In this document: one piece after another, positions 1 through 8,454 of the stretch
Layout: every line of letters begins with the position of its first letter
Numbering within the stretch: the stretch's first letter is position 1
Source of the DNA: Thermohalobaculum sp963822985
GTDB taxonomy: Bacteria > Pseudomonadota > Alphaproteobacteria > Rhodobacterales > Rhodobacteraceae
Reading direction: 5' to 3'
NCBI GenBank assembly: GCA_963822985.1
Contig: CAWGJU010000017.1
Span: 248,001-312,000, forward strand
Length of the DNA: 64,000 nt
The notes under the pieces: generated by a model
What the model saw: only the letters and a program-made list of their open reading frames with translations
Database searches by the model: none
Told to the model about the DNA's origin: nothing
Position numbers and translations under genes: made by a program

Positions 1-2
1 CC

Positions 3-1028
3 GAGGGCGCGCTGGTGCCCCGCGTCGTGGCGAACGTCAAAGCGGTGGACGGGATCAGCTTTTCGATCCGGCGGGGCGAGACGCTGGGGCTCGTCGGCGA
101 ATCCGGCTGCGGCAAGACCACCACCGGGCGCTGCATCCTGCAGCTCGAGCGGCCAACCGAAGGCGAGATCCTCTTCGAGGGGCGCGACCTCACCAAACTT
201 TCGAAAAAGGAGATGCGGCCGCTGCGCCAGCAGATCCAGGTGATCTTTCAGGACCCCTATTCCAGCCTGAACCCGCGCATGAAGATCGGCGACATCATCG
301 CCGAGCCGATGATGGTGCACCGCATCATCAACGATTCCGCCGGCCGCACCCTCCGCGTGCGCGAGCTGCTGGAGAAATGCGGCCTGCCGGGCAAGTTCGC
401 CGACCGCTACCCGCACGAGATGTCGGGCGGCCAGCGCCAGCGCGTCGGCATCGCCCGCGCGCTGGCGGTGAACCCGGAGTTCATCATCTGCGACGAGGCG
501 GTCTCGGCGCTCGACGTCTCGATCCAGGCGCAGGTCATCAATCTGCTCGAGGATCTGCGCGACGAGTTCGGGCTGACCTACCTGTTCATCAGCCACGACC
601 TGAGCGTCGTGCACCACCTCTGCAACCGCGTGGCGGTCATGTATCTCGGCCACATCGTCGAGCTGGCCGAGACCGAGGAGCTGTTCCGCAACCCGCTCCA
701 CCCCTATACCCAGGCGCTGCTCGAGGCCGTGCCCATCCCCGACCCGATCGTCGAGGCGGAGCGCGCGCACAAGATCATCACCGGCGAGATCCCCTCGCCA
801 ATGAACCCGCCGCCGGGATGCGTCTTCCATCCGCGCTGTCCGCTCGCCGTCGATAGCTGCAAGCGCGAGTTCCCCGCCTTCCGCGAGATCAGGCCCGGCC
901 ACTGGGTCGCCTGCACCGAGACCGACAGGTCCGCGCGGATGGCCGCCGAGATGCGCGCGGAGACTCGCCGCGCCTACGAGATCGCCGAGGCCGAAGCCGC
1001 GGCAGCGGCGATGGCCCGCGACGCCTGA
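3..1028 (+). CDS. Oligopeptide/dipeptide ABC transporter ATP-binding protein (OppF/DppF type), 5' partial
   Basis: Cytoplasmic ATPase that powers import of a peptide-like solute. The frame is open to the window edge (Glu-Gly-Ala-Leu precede the GTG at 15), so the true start lies upstream. Walker A (GESGCGKTT) is near residue 30, the Q-loop (QVIFQDPYSSLNPR) follows, then the ABC signature (MSGGQRQRVGIARAL), Walker B (FIICDEAVSALD) and the switch His (ISHD). The C-terminus carries the oligopeptide-family extension with the Cys-bearing CVFHPRCP motif. The next three genes are the binding protein and two permeases in the same orientation, so this is the second (F) ATPase of a five-gene importer. 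The D ATPase probably lies just outside the window. Confidence 0.93.
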   Translation, partial: EGALVPRVVANVKAVDGISFSIRRGETLGLVGESGCGKTTTGRCILQLERPTEGEILFEGRDLTKLSKKEMRPLRQQIQVIFQDPYSSLNPRMKIGDIIAEPMMVHRIINDSAGRTLRVRELLEKCGLPGKFADRYPHEMSGGQRQRVGIARALAVNPEFIICDEAVSALDVSIQAQVINLLEDLRDEFGLTYLFISHDLSVVHHLCNRVAVMYLGHIVELAETEELFRNPLHPYTQALLEAVPIPDPIVEAERAHKIITGEIPSPMNPPPGCVFHPRCPLAVDSCKREFPAFREIRPGHWVACTETDRSARMAAEMRAETRRAYEIAEAEAAAAAMARDA

Positions 1029-1110
1029 GACGCCTGAGACGGGGAGACGGGGAGACACGCGAGAAACGCGGCACTCGATCACGACCAAAGCAAGGGAGGT
1101 ATATCACGTG

Positions 1111-2724
1111 ATGCACATGAAGTTCTGGAAATTCGCGCTCGGCACGGTGGCGGCGGCCGCCATCGCCACGGGCGCTCTGGCACAGGACGGCGAGCCGAAA
1201 TACGGCGGCACGCTGACCTATGTCGTCGCCTCGGAGGCGCCGTCCTGGGACGGCCATATCGAGACGACCTTCGGCACGATCCACCCGATCGCGCCCTTCT
1301 ACAGCCTGCTGGTGCGCGTCGACCCCGAGAACCCGGGCGACCCGACGGCGATCCAATGCGACGTCTGCTCGAGCTGGGAGACCAGCGACGACGGCAAGAC
1401 CTGGACCTTCCACATCCGCGACGACATCCAGTTCCATGACGGCCAGAACCTGACGGCGCAGGACGTCAAGGCGACCTACGACAAGATCATCAACCCGCCC
1501 GAAGGCATCCCGTCCGCCTACAAGGACTTCTACGTGATGGTCAATTCCGTCACGGCCCCGGACGACAAGACGGTTGTGTTCCAGCTCAAATATCCGTCGG
1601 GCGCGTTCCTGCCGGCGCTCGCTAACCCCTTCAACTTCATCTATTCGAAGAAGGATCTCGACGAGCACGGCTATGAGTGGCACCGGACGAACGTCAACGG
1701 CACCGGACCGTTCAAGTTCAACTCCTATGATCCGGGCGCGTCCGTCAGCGGCGTGAAGTACGAGAACTACCATCACGAGGGCAAACCCTACCTCGACGGC
1801 TTCAAGGCCATCGTCGCGACCGACATGTCGGCCCGCGTCCAGGCGATAGAGGGCGGCCAGGCCGACATCGAGTTCCGCGGCTTCCCGCCCAAGCAGCGCG
1901 ACGAGCTCGTCTCCAGCCTCGGCGACAAGATCACCGTGCAGGAGAGCGACTGGAACTGCGTGCTGATCACCACGCCGAACCACCGCCGCGCGCCGATGAA
2001 CGACCCGCGCGTGCGCAAGGCGCTGACGCTGGCGGTCGACCGCTGGGGCGGCTCGGAGTACCTGTCGCGCATCGCCATCGTGAAGACCGTGGGCGGCATC
2101 GTCTTCCCCGGCCATCCGCTGGCGGCGACGCCGGAGGAGCTGGAACAGATGGCCGGCTACTCCAAGGACCTCGAGGCCAGCCGAGAGGAGGCGCGCAAGC
2201 TGCTCGCCGAGGCCGGCTACCCCGACGGCGTCGACATCGTCTTCAACAACCGCGGCGTCGACCAGCCCTACAAGGTCGTCGGCACCTGGCTGGTGGACCA
2301 GTGGAAATCGGTCGGCATCAATGCCGAGCAGCAGGTCAACCCGACGCCGCTGTTCTACGACATCCTGCGCAACACGCACGAATACGACGTCTCGATCGAC
2401 TTCAACTGCCAGTCGCTGATCAACCCGATCGCCGACGTCTCGTTCTTCGTGCCCGGCGGCGGCTCGCAGCATTCGGGCTATGAGAGCGAGGAGGCGCGCC
2501 AGCTCTACGAGCAGCTCGCCGCGGCGCCGACCGAGGACGAGCAGCGCAAGATCATGCGCGAATACGAGAAGCTGATCCTGGACGAGGATGCCAGCCAGCA
2601 GATCACGTTGTGGTGGTACAAGATCAACCCGTATCGCTCCTACGTGAAGGGCTGGAAGATCCCGCCCAGCCACTATCTGGCGCAGCAGCTCGACCAGATC
2701 TGGCTCGACGGCAAGCCGGGCTGA
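1111..2724 (+). CDS. ABC transporter substrate-binding protein, family 5 (peptide/opine/nickel type)
   Basis: Periplasmic solute receptor for the adjoining importer. A Sec signal peptide (Lys at the start, an Ala/Gly hydrophobic core, AxA before QDGEP) occupies about residues 1-24. The rest, about 510 residues, is a typical SBP_bac_5 protein with the KYGGTLTY start, a D-V-KATYD region and a GTGPFKFNSY motif. A GTG at 1108 and ATGs at 1111 and 1117 are all possible starts; 1111 has a GGGAGG ribosome site at good distance. It sits 80 bp after the ATPase and 76 bp before the first permease. The substrate is not readable from sequence; peptides, opines or glycosides are all known for this family. 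Confidence 0.92.
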   Translation: MHMKFWKFALGTVAAAAIATGALAQDGEPKYGGTLTYVVASEAPSWDGHIETTFGTIHPIAPFYSLLVRVDPENPGDPTAIQCDVCSSWETSDDGKTWTFHIRDDIQFHDGQNLTAQDVKATYDKIINPPEGIPSAYKDFYVMVNSVTAPDDKTVVFQLKYPSGAFLPALANPFNFIYSKKDLDEHGYEWHRTNVNGTGPFKFNSYDPGASVSGVKYENYHHEGKPYLDGFKAIVATDMSARVQAIEGGQADIEFRGFPPKQRDELVSSLGDKITVQESDWNCVLITTPNHRRAPMNDPRVRKALTLAVDRWGGSEYLSRIAIVKTVGGIVFPGHPLAATPEELEQMAGYSKDLEASREEARKLLAEAGYPDGVDIVFNNRGVDQPYKVVGTWLVDQWKSVGINAEQQVNPTPLFYDILRNTHEYDVSIDFNCQSLINPIADVSFFVPGGGSQHSGYESEEARQLYEQLAAAPTEDEQRKIMREYEKLILDEDASQQITLWWYKINPYRSYVKGWKIPPSHYLAQQLDQIWLDGKPG

Positions 2725-2800
2725 GCCCACCACGCCGAGATCATAGGGGCGGCCTTCGGGCCGTCCCCGCATCCGACCGCCGCCATCGAGAACCCGGTCC

Positions 2801-3772
2801 ATGTGGCAGTACGTCTTCAAGCGCCTGGTGATGATGATCCCGACCGTGATCGGCGCGGCGATCGTTATCTTCTTTCTGCTCCGCATGATGCCGGGCGACG
2901 TCTGCGAGATGAAGGTCGGCGCCGATGGCGGCAATTACGATCCGGCCGCGGTCGCGCTCTGCCAGAAGAACCTCGGTCTCGACCGGCCGATCTTCGTGCA
3001 GTTCGGCGAGTTCCTCGTCGGCATCGCGACTTTCGACTATGGCAATTCGATGTGGACCGGGCGGCCGATCACGCACGAGATCGGCTTGCGCTTCGAGCTC
3101 TCCTTGCAGATCGCGCTGATGGCGACCGTCGTGTCGATCGCGCTCGCCATCCCGCTCGGCACGCTCTCGGCGGTCTATCAGAACACATGGATCGACCTCG
3201 TCGTCCGAACCGTCTCCATCGCCGGCATCGCCATACCGTCCTTCTGGCTCGGCATCCTGATCATCATGGCCATCCTCTCGGTCTCCGAGATGCTGACCGG
3301 CACGCGCTGGTCGCCGCCGATCGAATACGTGCCGATCTGGGAAAATCCCTGGCACAACCTCTCCATGCTGATCTGGCCGGCGCTGGCCACCGGCTATCGC
3401 TATTCCGCCGTCGCCACCCGCATGACGCGCTCGTCGCTGCTCGAGGTGCTGCGCGAGGACTATGTCCGCACCGCCCGCGCCAAGGGGCTGATGGAAAAGC
3501 TGATCATCAACCGCCACGCGCTCGGCAACGCGCTGCTGCCCGTCATCACCATCATCGGCATCGAGTTCGCCTTTCTGATGGGCGGCCTCGTCGTCACCGA
3601 GCAGGTCTTCAACCTCAACGGCCTCGGGCGCCTGCTGGTGCAGGCGGTGACGCTCAACGACTACACGCTGACGCAGGCCATTGTGATGATCATCGTGCTG
3701 GTCTTCGTCTTCACGAACTTCCTCGTCGACATCCTCTACGCGTGGCTCGACCCGCGTATCCGCTACAGCTGA
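2801..3772 (+). CDS. ABC transporter permease, DppB/OppB type
   Basis: Inner-membrane permease half of the peptide-type importer, 323 residues, a normal length for the B subunit. An N-terminal membrane helix (RLVMMIPTVIGAAIVIFFLL) is followed by a large periplasmic loop and five further hydrophobic segments. The EAA motif that contacts the ATPase appears as DYVRTARAKGLMEKLIINRHALGNALLP near residue 220. The C-terminus (DPRIRYS) is typical. The next permease starts ten bases downstream, so the two are co-translated partners. Confidence 0.93.
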   Translation: MWQYVFKRLVMMIPTVIGAAIVIFFLLRMMPGDVCEMKVGADGGNYDPAAVALCQKNLGLDRPIFVQFGEFLVGIATFDYGNSMWTGRPITHEIGLRFELSLQIALMATVVSIALAIPLGTLSAVYQNTWIDLVVRTVSIAGIAIPSFWLGILIIMAILSVSEMLTGTRWSPPIEYVPIWENPWHNLSMLIWPALATGYRYSAVATRMTRSSLLEVLREDYVRTARAKGLMEKLIINRHALGNALLPVITIIGIEFAFLMGGLVVTEQVFNLNGLGRLLVQAVTLNDYTLTQAIVMIIVLVFVFTNFLVDILYAWLDPRIRYS

Positions 3773-3782
3773 GGGCCAGGCC

Positions 3783-4712
3783 ATGGTGACGACATCCGAG
3801 GTCCGGACCGAGGCCGCCTTCGGCGAGCTCGAGGAGCTGCGCGATCGCCCGTCGGTCTGGAAGCGCTTTCGCGCCTTCATGCGCAAGCAACCGCTCGGCA
3901 CCGCCGGCGGCGCCGTGGTGCTGGTCTACATCGTGCTGGCCATCTTCGCGCCGTGGCTCACGCCCTTCCCGCCGCTCGACACCGACTATTCGGCGATGTT
4001 CACCCCGCCGGGCTTGCCTTACATCTTTGGCACGGATGAATACGGTCGCGACATCCTCAGCCGCGTCATCGCCGGCTCGCGCACGGCGCTGTTCGTCGGC
4101 TTCACCTGCGCCATCGTCGGCGCCACCGCCGGCCTCGTTCTCGGCGTCGCCAGCGCCTATTGGGGCGGCACGACCGACCTGGTCTTCCAGCGCGTCATGG
4201 ACGTCTTCCTGGCGTTCCCGCTGATCGTGCTGGCGCTTGCCATCGTCTCGATCAGCCGCGCCTACCAGGTCTCGGCCGAGGACTCGGTCTATTTTGTGAT
4301 CATCGCCATCACCATCCCGTTCATCCCGCGCTGCGCCCGCGTCGTGCGTTCGTCCGCGCTCTCGATCCGCGAGATCCCCTACATCGACGCCGCCCGCGCG
4401 AACGGTTATTCCGACACGCGCATCATCCTGCGCCACATGGTGCCGAACGTGATGGCGCCCTATCTCATCATGATCACGGCGTTCGTCGGCCAGGCGATCC
4501 TGCTCGAGGCGTCGCTCTCGTTCCTCGGCCTCGGCGTGCAGGACCCGCTGCCGGCCTGGGGCCTGATGCTGAGGAACGCGCAGGAGTTCATCCGGACCGA
4601 GCCGTGGATCGCCATCTGGCCGGGCGTCGCCATCTCGCTCGGCGTCTTCGGCTTCAACCTCTTCGGCGATGCCGTCCGCGACGCGCTCGACCCCCGCCTC
4701 CGCTCGCAATAG
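3783..4712 (+). CDS. ABC transporter permease, DppC/OppC type
   Basis: Second inner-membrane permease of the importer, 309 residues. It has the C-subunit pattern: a soluble N-terminus, a first helix (AVVLVYIVLAIFAPWLTPF), the GTDEYGRDILSRVIAGSRTAL motif near residue 80 and the EAA loop (YIDAARANGYSDTRIILRHMVPN). The family end pattern FNLFGDAVRDALDPRL is present. It closes the transporter operon. The following 160 bp is non-coding and faces a convergent gene. I see no strong T-rich terminator there. Confidence 0.93.
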   Translation: MVTTSEVRTEAAFGELEELRDRPSVWKRFRAFMRKQPLGTAGGAVVLVYIVLAIFAPWLTPFPPLDTDYSAMFTPPGLPYIFGTDEYGRDILSRVIAGSRTALFVGFTCAIVGATAGLVLGVASAYWGGTTDLVFQRVMDVFLAFPLIVLALAIVSISRAYQVSAEDSVYFVIIAITIPFIPRCARVVRSSALSIREIPYIDAARANGYSDTRIILRHMVPNVMAPYLIMITAFVGQAILLEASLSFLGLGVQDPLPAWGLMLRNAQEFIRTEPWIAIWPGVAISLGVFGFNLFGDAVRDALDPRLRSQ

Positions 4713-4876
4713 AGGTGGCGCCGGGCGCCGGTGCCCTGCTCTCCAGTTCTTTTGCAGATCAATGACTTACGCGGGTGTGCACGCGTGCAAGTGCGTGCAA
4801 GGCCTGGCGTCACACCCTGCGGAAAAGCCCGAAACTCGGCAAGCCTTTCAGGGCCATCGATCTTCTGGAGATCGTA

Positions 4877-5635
4877 TCAGGTCTCGGCGCCGCCGTTCAC
4901 CTGGATCAGTTGGCCATTGAGGAACGCGCCGCGCTCCGAGGCCAGCAGCGCCACGACGGCAGCCACCTCCTCGGGGCGCCCGAGCCGGCCGACGGGAATG
5001 CGTCCGGCCTGCGCCTTGATGTGCTCGGTCATCGTCCGGTCGGCGTGCTCCGAGGCGATCGGCCCCGGCGAGACGATGTTCGCGGTCACGCCCTTGGGCC
5101 CGAACTCCTTGGCCAACGCCTTGGCCAGCCCCCAATTGCCGTGCTTCGAGACCGAGACATGCGCCCGCCCGCTATAGCCGTGGATGGCGTTCATGCCGGC
5201 GAAGAGCACAATCCGCCCCCAGCCGGCCTCCACCATGCCGGGCAGGCAGGCGCGCGCCAGCCAGAAAGACGCGGTCAGGTTGACGTCCATGACCTCGCGC
5301 CATTCGGCCTCGTCCATCTCCAGGAAGGGCGCCGAGGGCCGAATCGCCGCATTGTGCACCAGCACGTCGATGCGGCCGAACCGGTCGATGCCGGCCTGGG
5401 CGACCGCCCGGCATGCGTCCGCCTCCCCGACATCGCCCATCGCGACCAGCGCCTCGCGCCCCGCCTCGGCGACCATCGCGGCCGTCTCGTCGCAGGCGGC
5501 CCGGTTGCTCCGGCCATTGACGACGATGTTCAGGCCCTCGCCCGCCAGGGCCAGCGCAATGGCGCGGCCGATGTTCTGGCCGGCGCCGGTGACCAGCGCA
5601 GCGCGGTGAACCGGGCCGCTCACTCGGCCGCTCAC
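4877..5635 (-). CDS. SDR family NAD(P)-dependent oxidoreductase
   Basis: Classical short-chain dehydrogenase of about 250 residues. It carries the Rossmann TGAGQNIG motif (TGxxxGxG), NAAIRPSAP (NNAG-equivalent) and VSPGPI near the C-terminus. The catalytic region reads S-V-S-K-H rather than the usual YxxxK: in RAHVSVSKHGNWG a Ser or His stands where Tyr is expected, so catalysis may be altered. Two GTG codons, at 5635 and 5623, are in frame. The first overlaps the stop of the upstream gene (GTGA), which indicates translational coupling. The two starts arise from a 12-bp tandem duplication. Substrate unknown; the context suggests an alcohol or hydroxyacid intermediate. Confidence 0.85.
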   Translation of the reverse strand: MSGRVSGPVHRAALVTGAGQNIGRAIALALAGEGLNIVVNGRSNRAACDETAAMVAEAGREALVAMGDVGEADACRAVAQAGIDRFGRIDVLVHNAAIRPSAPFLEMDEAEWREVMDVNLTASFWLARACLPGMVEAGWGRIVLFAGMNAIHGYSGRAHVSVSKHGNWGLAKALAKEFGPKGVTANIVSPGPIASEHADRTMTEHIKAQAGRIPVGRLGRPEEVAAVVALLASERGAFLNGQLIQVNGGAET

Positions 5636-5637
5636 TC
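5614..5637. repeat. 12-bp tandem duplication carrying two in-frame GTG starts
   Basis: GGCCGCTCACTC occurs twice in direct tandem (24 bp) and is followed by a partial third unit. On the minus strand it duplicates the GTG start codon of the dehydrogenase (VSGRVSG) while leaving the TGA of the upstream gene in the first copy. Confidence 0.8.
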
Positions 5638-6510
5638 GGCCGCCCGGGCCGGCGCGGCGAACGCATCGCGCAGCCGGTCCCAATCCTCGGCGCCCACCCG
5701 GTCGAAGAGGTCGCGCACGGTCAGGCCGGCGCCCTGATCGGGCAACCCACCCGCGGCCAGCCGCGTCAGCATGCCTTCCGCCGCCGCCACCATCTCGCGC
5801 CAGAGCACGTCCGGAAGGATGGTCAGCGCATAGCCCGCGGCGGCCAGCCGATCGAGTTCGACCGGCGGCGACTTGCCGCGCACCACCAGGTTGAAGAGGC
5901 ACGGGCCCTTGACCCGGCGGGGCACGGCGGCGATCTCCTCGGGCGTCTTCGGCGCCTCGAGGAAGGCGATGTCGGCCCCGGCCTCCAGCGCCGCGTTGGC
6001 GCGCGCCACGGCCTCGCCAAAGCCCTGGTCCGCATTCGCGTCCGTCCGCGCGATGACCTTGAAGTCAGGGTCACGCCGCGCCGCGGCCGCCGCCCTGATC
6101 TTGGCCAGCCATTCCGGCGCCGGCACGATCACCTTGCCGTCGAGATGGCCGCACTTCTTTGGAAAGCCCTGGTCCTCGATGTGGATCGCCGCGACCCCGG
6201 CGCGCTCGTATTCCCGGACGGCGCGCGTGACGTTCAGTTCGTTGCCGAACCCGGTATCGGCATCGGCGATCACGGGAATGCCGACGGCGCTGGCGATCCG
6301 CGCCGCGTTCGCGACCATCTCGCTCATGGTCAGCAGCCCGTAATCGGGCAGGCCGTGCGAGGCAGCCGTCCCCGCCCCCGTCATATAGCAGGCCCCAAAG
6401 CCGGCGCGCTCGATCAGCTTGGCCGTCATGGCGTCATGGCAGCCCGGCGCTATGACCATCTCGCCGCCGGTGATCGCATGGGCAAACCGCGCGCGCGGTG
6501 TCATGGGCAT
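5632..6510 (-). CDS. Isocitrate lyase/PEP mutase family protein (carboxyvinyl-carboxyphosphonate mutase / 2,3-dimethylmalate lyase type)
   Basis: A cytosolic TIM-barrel enzyme of 292 residues from the ICL/PEPM superfamily, whose members cleave or form C-C or C-P bonds in 2-hydroxy- or 2-methyl-dicarboxylates. The metal-binding segment ADADTGFGN is near residue 82, IEDQ near 111, and the lyase signature KKCGH at 118-122, whose Cys is the general acid of lyases rather than of PEP mutases. A lyase (methylisocitrate or dimethylmalate type) is therefore more likely than a phosphonate mutase. It is the first gene of a two-gene operon with the dehydrogenase. The exact substrate is not determinable here. 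Confidence 0.88.
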   Translation of the reverse strand: MPMTPRARFAHAITGGEMVIAPGCHDAMTAKLIERAGFGACYMTGAGTAASHGLPDYGLLTMSEMVANAARIASAVGIPVIADADTGFGNELNVTRAVREYERAGVAAIHIEDQGFPKKCGHLDGKVIVPAPEWLAKIRAAAAARRDPDFKVIARTDANADQGFGEAVARANAALEAGADIAFLEAPKTPEEIAAVPRRVKGPCLFNLVVRGKSPPVELDRLAAAGYALTILPDVLWREMVAAAEGMLTRLAAGGLPDQGAGLTVRDLFDRVGAEDWDRLRDAFAAPARAAE

Positions 6511-6764
6511 CCTCCCTGCTCGTTGTCGGCGCCAGACTATGGCGCCGACTTCCCTCGGGGCAAGCGACGGTGTCGATGCTCCGTCACCTCATCCCATGCG
6601 GGATGCGGGGTCGCGGGCGGCCAAGGCCCGCGGAGCGACCTGACATGTGGACAGCCGGTCCCACGCGTTCAGCTGCCGCGCCGGGCCTCATCACGTCCGC
6701 GGCTTGACGCTCGCCCCACCGCTGCCGAGAACGCGGGTGCGCAGGATCGACCTCGGGGGGCCCC

Positions 6765-7898
6765 ATGCAGCTACCGCTTGACGGCATACGGGTCATCGAG
6801 ATCGGGCATTCGGTCGCGGCGCCCTATGCGGCGCTGGTGCTGGCCGAGCTCGGCGCCGAGGTGATCAAGATCGAGCGTCCCGGCGCCGGCGACGACGCGC
6901 GCCTCTGGGGCGATCCCATCGACGGCGCCTCGCCCACCTTCCATGCGCTCAACCGGCTCAAGCGCTCGGTCACCCTCGACCTGAAGTCGCCCGAGCACCG
7001 GGAAAAGCTCCGCCGCCTCGCCGCCGTCTCGGATGTCGTCATCCAGAACCAGAAGCCGGGTCTGGCCGCCCAGCTCGGCTTCGACGCCGCCGCGCTTCGC
7101 GCACTGAACCCGCGCCTGATCTACGCCAACATCCACGCCTTCGGCGACCGCGGGCCGCTGGCGCAGAAGCCGGGCTACGACCCGCTGATGCAGGCCTTCG
7201 GCGGGCTCATGAGCGTCACCGGCCACCCGGACCAACCCTCGATCCGGATCGGCCCCTCGATCATCGACTGCGGCACCGGCATGTGGGTGGTCATCGGCGT
7301 GCTCGCCGCGCTGCTGCGCCGCGCCGAGACCGGCGAGGGAGCGACGGTCGACACGGCGCTTTTCGAGACGGCGCTCGGCTGGATGGTCTACTTCGTCACC
7401 ATCCTGTCCGCGACCGGCCGGCCGCCGGCCAGGGCCGGGTCGGGCACGGTGATGATCTGCCCCTACCAGATCTTTCAATGCGCCGATGGCGAGCTGATGA
7501 TCGCCGCGGGCAACGACACGCTCTTCGCCAAGCTCTGCCGCGTGCTCGGCCAGCCCGATTGGGCCGAGGACCCGCGCTTCCTGCATAACCCCGAGCGCGT
7601 GCAGAACCGGCGCATCCTGATCCCGCTGCTCGAGGGCCGGACCGTACAGCGCCCGATCGCCGAGCTCGCCGCCGCGCTCGACGCCGCTGGCGTGCCGCAT
7701 GCGCCCGTGCAGGACACCGCCGAGGTGCTGGCGCATGCGCAGACGCGGGCCGTCGGCATCGCCCGGCGCGAGAACGGCCTCGACTTCTTCGGCCTGCCGC
7801 TGCGTCTCGAGGGCGCCCGCCCTGACCGGAGCGGCCCCGCGCCGGCGCTGGGCGAGGCGGATGCCTGGCTCGACCGGCTGCTCGGCGACGGCGCCTGA
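6765..7898 (+). CDS. CaiB/BaiF family CoA-transferase (formyl-CoA transferase superfamily III)
   Basis: Transfers CoA between carboxylic acids. The protein is 377 residues. The N-terminal motif RVIEIGHSVAAPYAALVLAELGAEVIKIE is characteristic of family III, and the catalytic Asp appears as Asp168 in IGPSIIDCGTGMW. The gene is divergent from the lyase/dehydrogenase operon with a 254-bp intergenic region that has no other gene I can support. It probably activates an acid handled by the neighbouring lyase, such as a dicarboxylate, but this is inference from adjacency. Confidence 0.9.
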   Translation: MQLPLDGIRVIEIGHSVAAPYAALVLAELGAEVIKIERPGAGDDARLWGDPIDGASPTFHALNRLKRSVTLDLKSPEHREKLRRLAAVSDVVIQNQKPGLAAQLGFDAAALRALNPRLIYANIHAFGDRGPLAQKPGYDPLMQAFGGLMSVTGHPDQPSIRIGPSIIDCGTGMWVVIGVLAALLRRAETGEGATVDTALFETALGWMVYFVTILSATGRPPARAGSGTVMICPYQIFQCADGELMIAAGNDTLFAKLCRVLGQPDWAEDPRFLHNPERVQNRRILIPLLEGRTVQRPIAELAAALDAAGVPHAPVQDTAEVLAHAQTRAVGIARRENGLDFFGLPLRLEGARPDRSGPAPALGEADAWLDRLLGDGA

Positions 7899-7916
7899 CA
7901 GGAGGCGTCCGCTCGG

Positions 7917-8429
7917 CTATCTCGTGCTCGAGTGAGGCGGCTCGCCTGCCCCGTCCTCTGGGTGCTCCTCCCAACGATAGCGAAAGTCGCAATGCGAGGC
8001 GCCCTGCATGATCGTCTGGGTCCGCTCGAGCCTGATCCGCGGGTCATAGCCGGTGCAGAACGTGCCGTCGCGCCCGCAGCTGAGCAGATGGCCGATCTCG
8101 GCCAGCCCCATCGCGCGGTACATCTCGGCATAGCGGCAGCGGGTGACATTATAGTGCACCTCGCGCTCGGTCTCCTTCAGCATCTCGACCTCAAGCGCGC
8201 CGTTCGCCTTCCACTGCGGCAAGAGCGCGTGAAAGCCGGCGAGGCTCGTCTCGCCCCCTTCAGCGTCGGCATAGGCGCGGCCCTGCGCGATCGCGTCCTT
8301 GCGGATCGCGTTGCCCAGGATGTCGCGCGCCCGCGCCTGGCCGAGTTCGGCCGCCATCTCCTCGTAGACCACCTTCAGGATCGACGCCTCGAGCCGGCGC
8401 CGCTCCAGGATCGGCATGTCCGTCTTCAC
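7917..8429 (-). CDS. L-2-amino-thiazoline-4-carboxylic acid hydrolase family protein
   Basis: A protein of 170 residues resembling the ATC hydrolase family (a step in microbial conversion of 2-aminothiazoline-4-carboxylate to cysteine; homologues also sit in other catabolic operons). Visible features are the N-terminal ILERRRLEA helix, the central EVHYNVTRCRYAEMYRAMGLAEIGHLLSC block and the C-terminal DGTFCTGYDPRI...TIMQGASHCDFRYR block, which are the family's conserved Cys/His regions. It converges on the CoA-transferase with an 18-bp gap. The actual substrate is unproven; many homologues are catalytically uncharacterised. Confidence 0.8.
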   Translation of the reverse strand: MKTDMPILERRRLEASILKVVYEEMAAELGQARARDILGNAIRKDAIAQGRAYADAEGGETSLAGFHALLPQWKANGALEVEMLKETEREVHYNVTRCRYAEMYRAMGLAEIGHLLSCGRDGTFCTGYDPRIRLERTQTIMQGASHCDFRYRWEEHPEDGAGEPPHSSTR

Positions 8430-8454
8430 ACTCGGCCTCCTTTGCTCCGGCGCG

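Noticed and set aside
889..2934. A 680-codon open frame antisense to the binding-protein gene
   Set aside because: High GC keeps antisense frames open. The protein shows no family motifs, and the sense strand holds a clear signal peptide and SBP_bac_5 motifs.
4745..4850. Repeated GTGCAAG/GTGCACGCGTGCAAG near a transporter end as a possible attachment site
   Set aside because: No tRNA, integrase or second copy is in the window, and the repeats are short.
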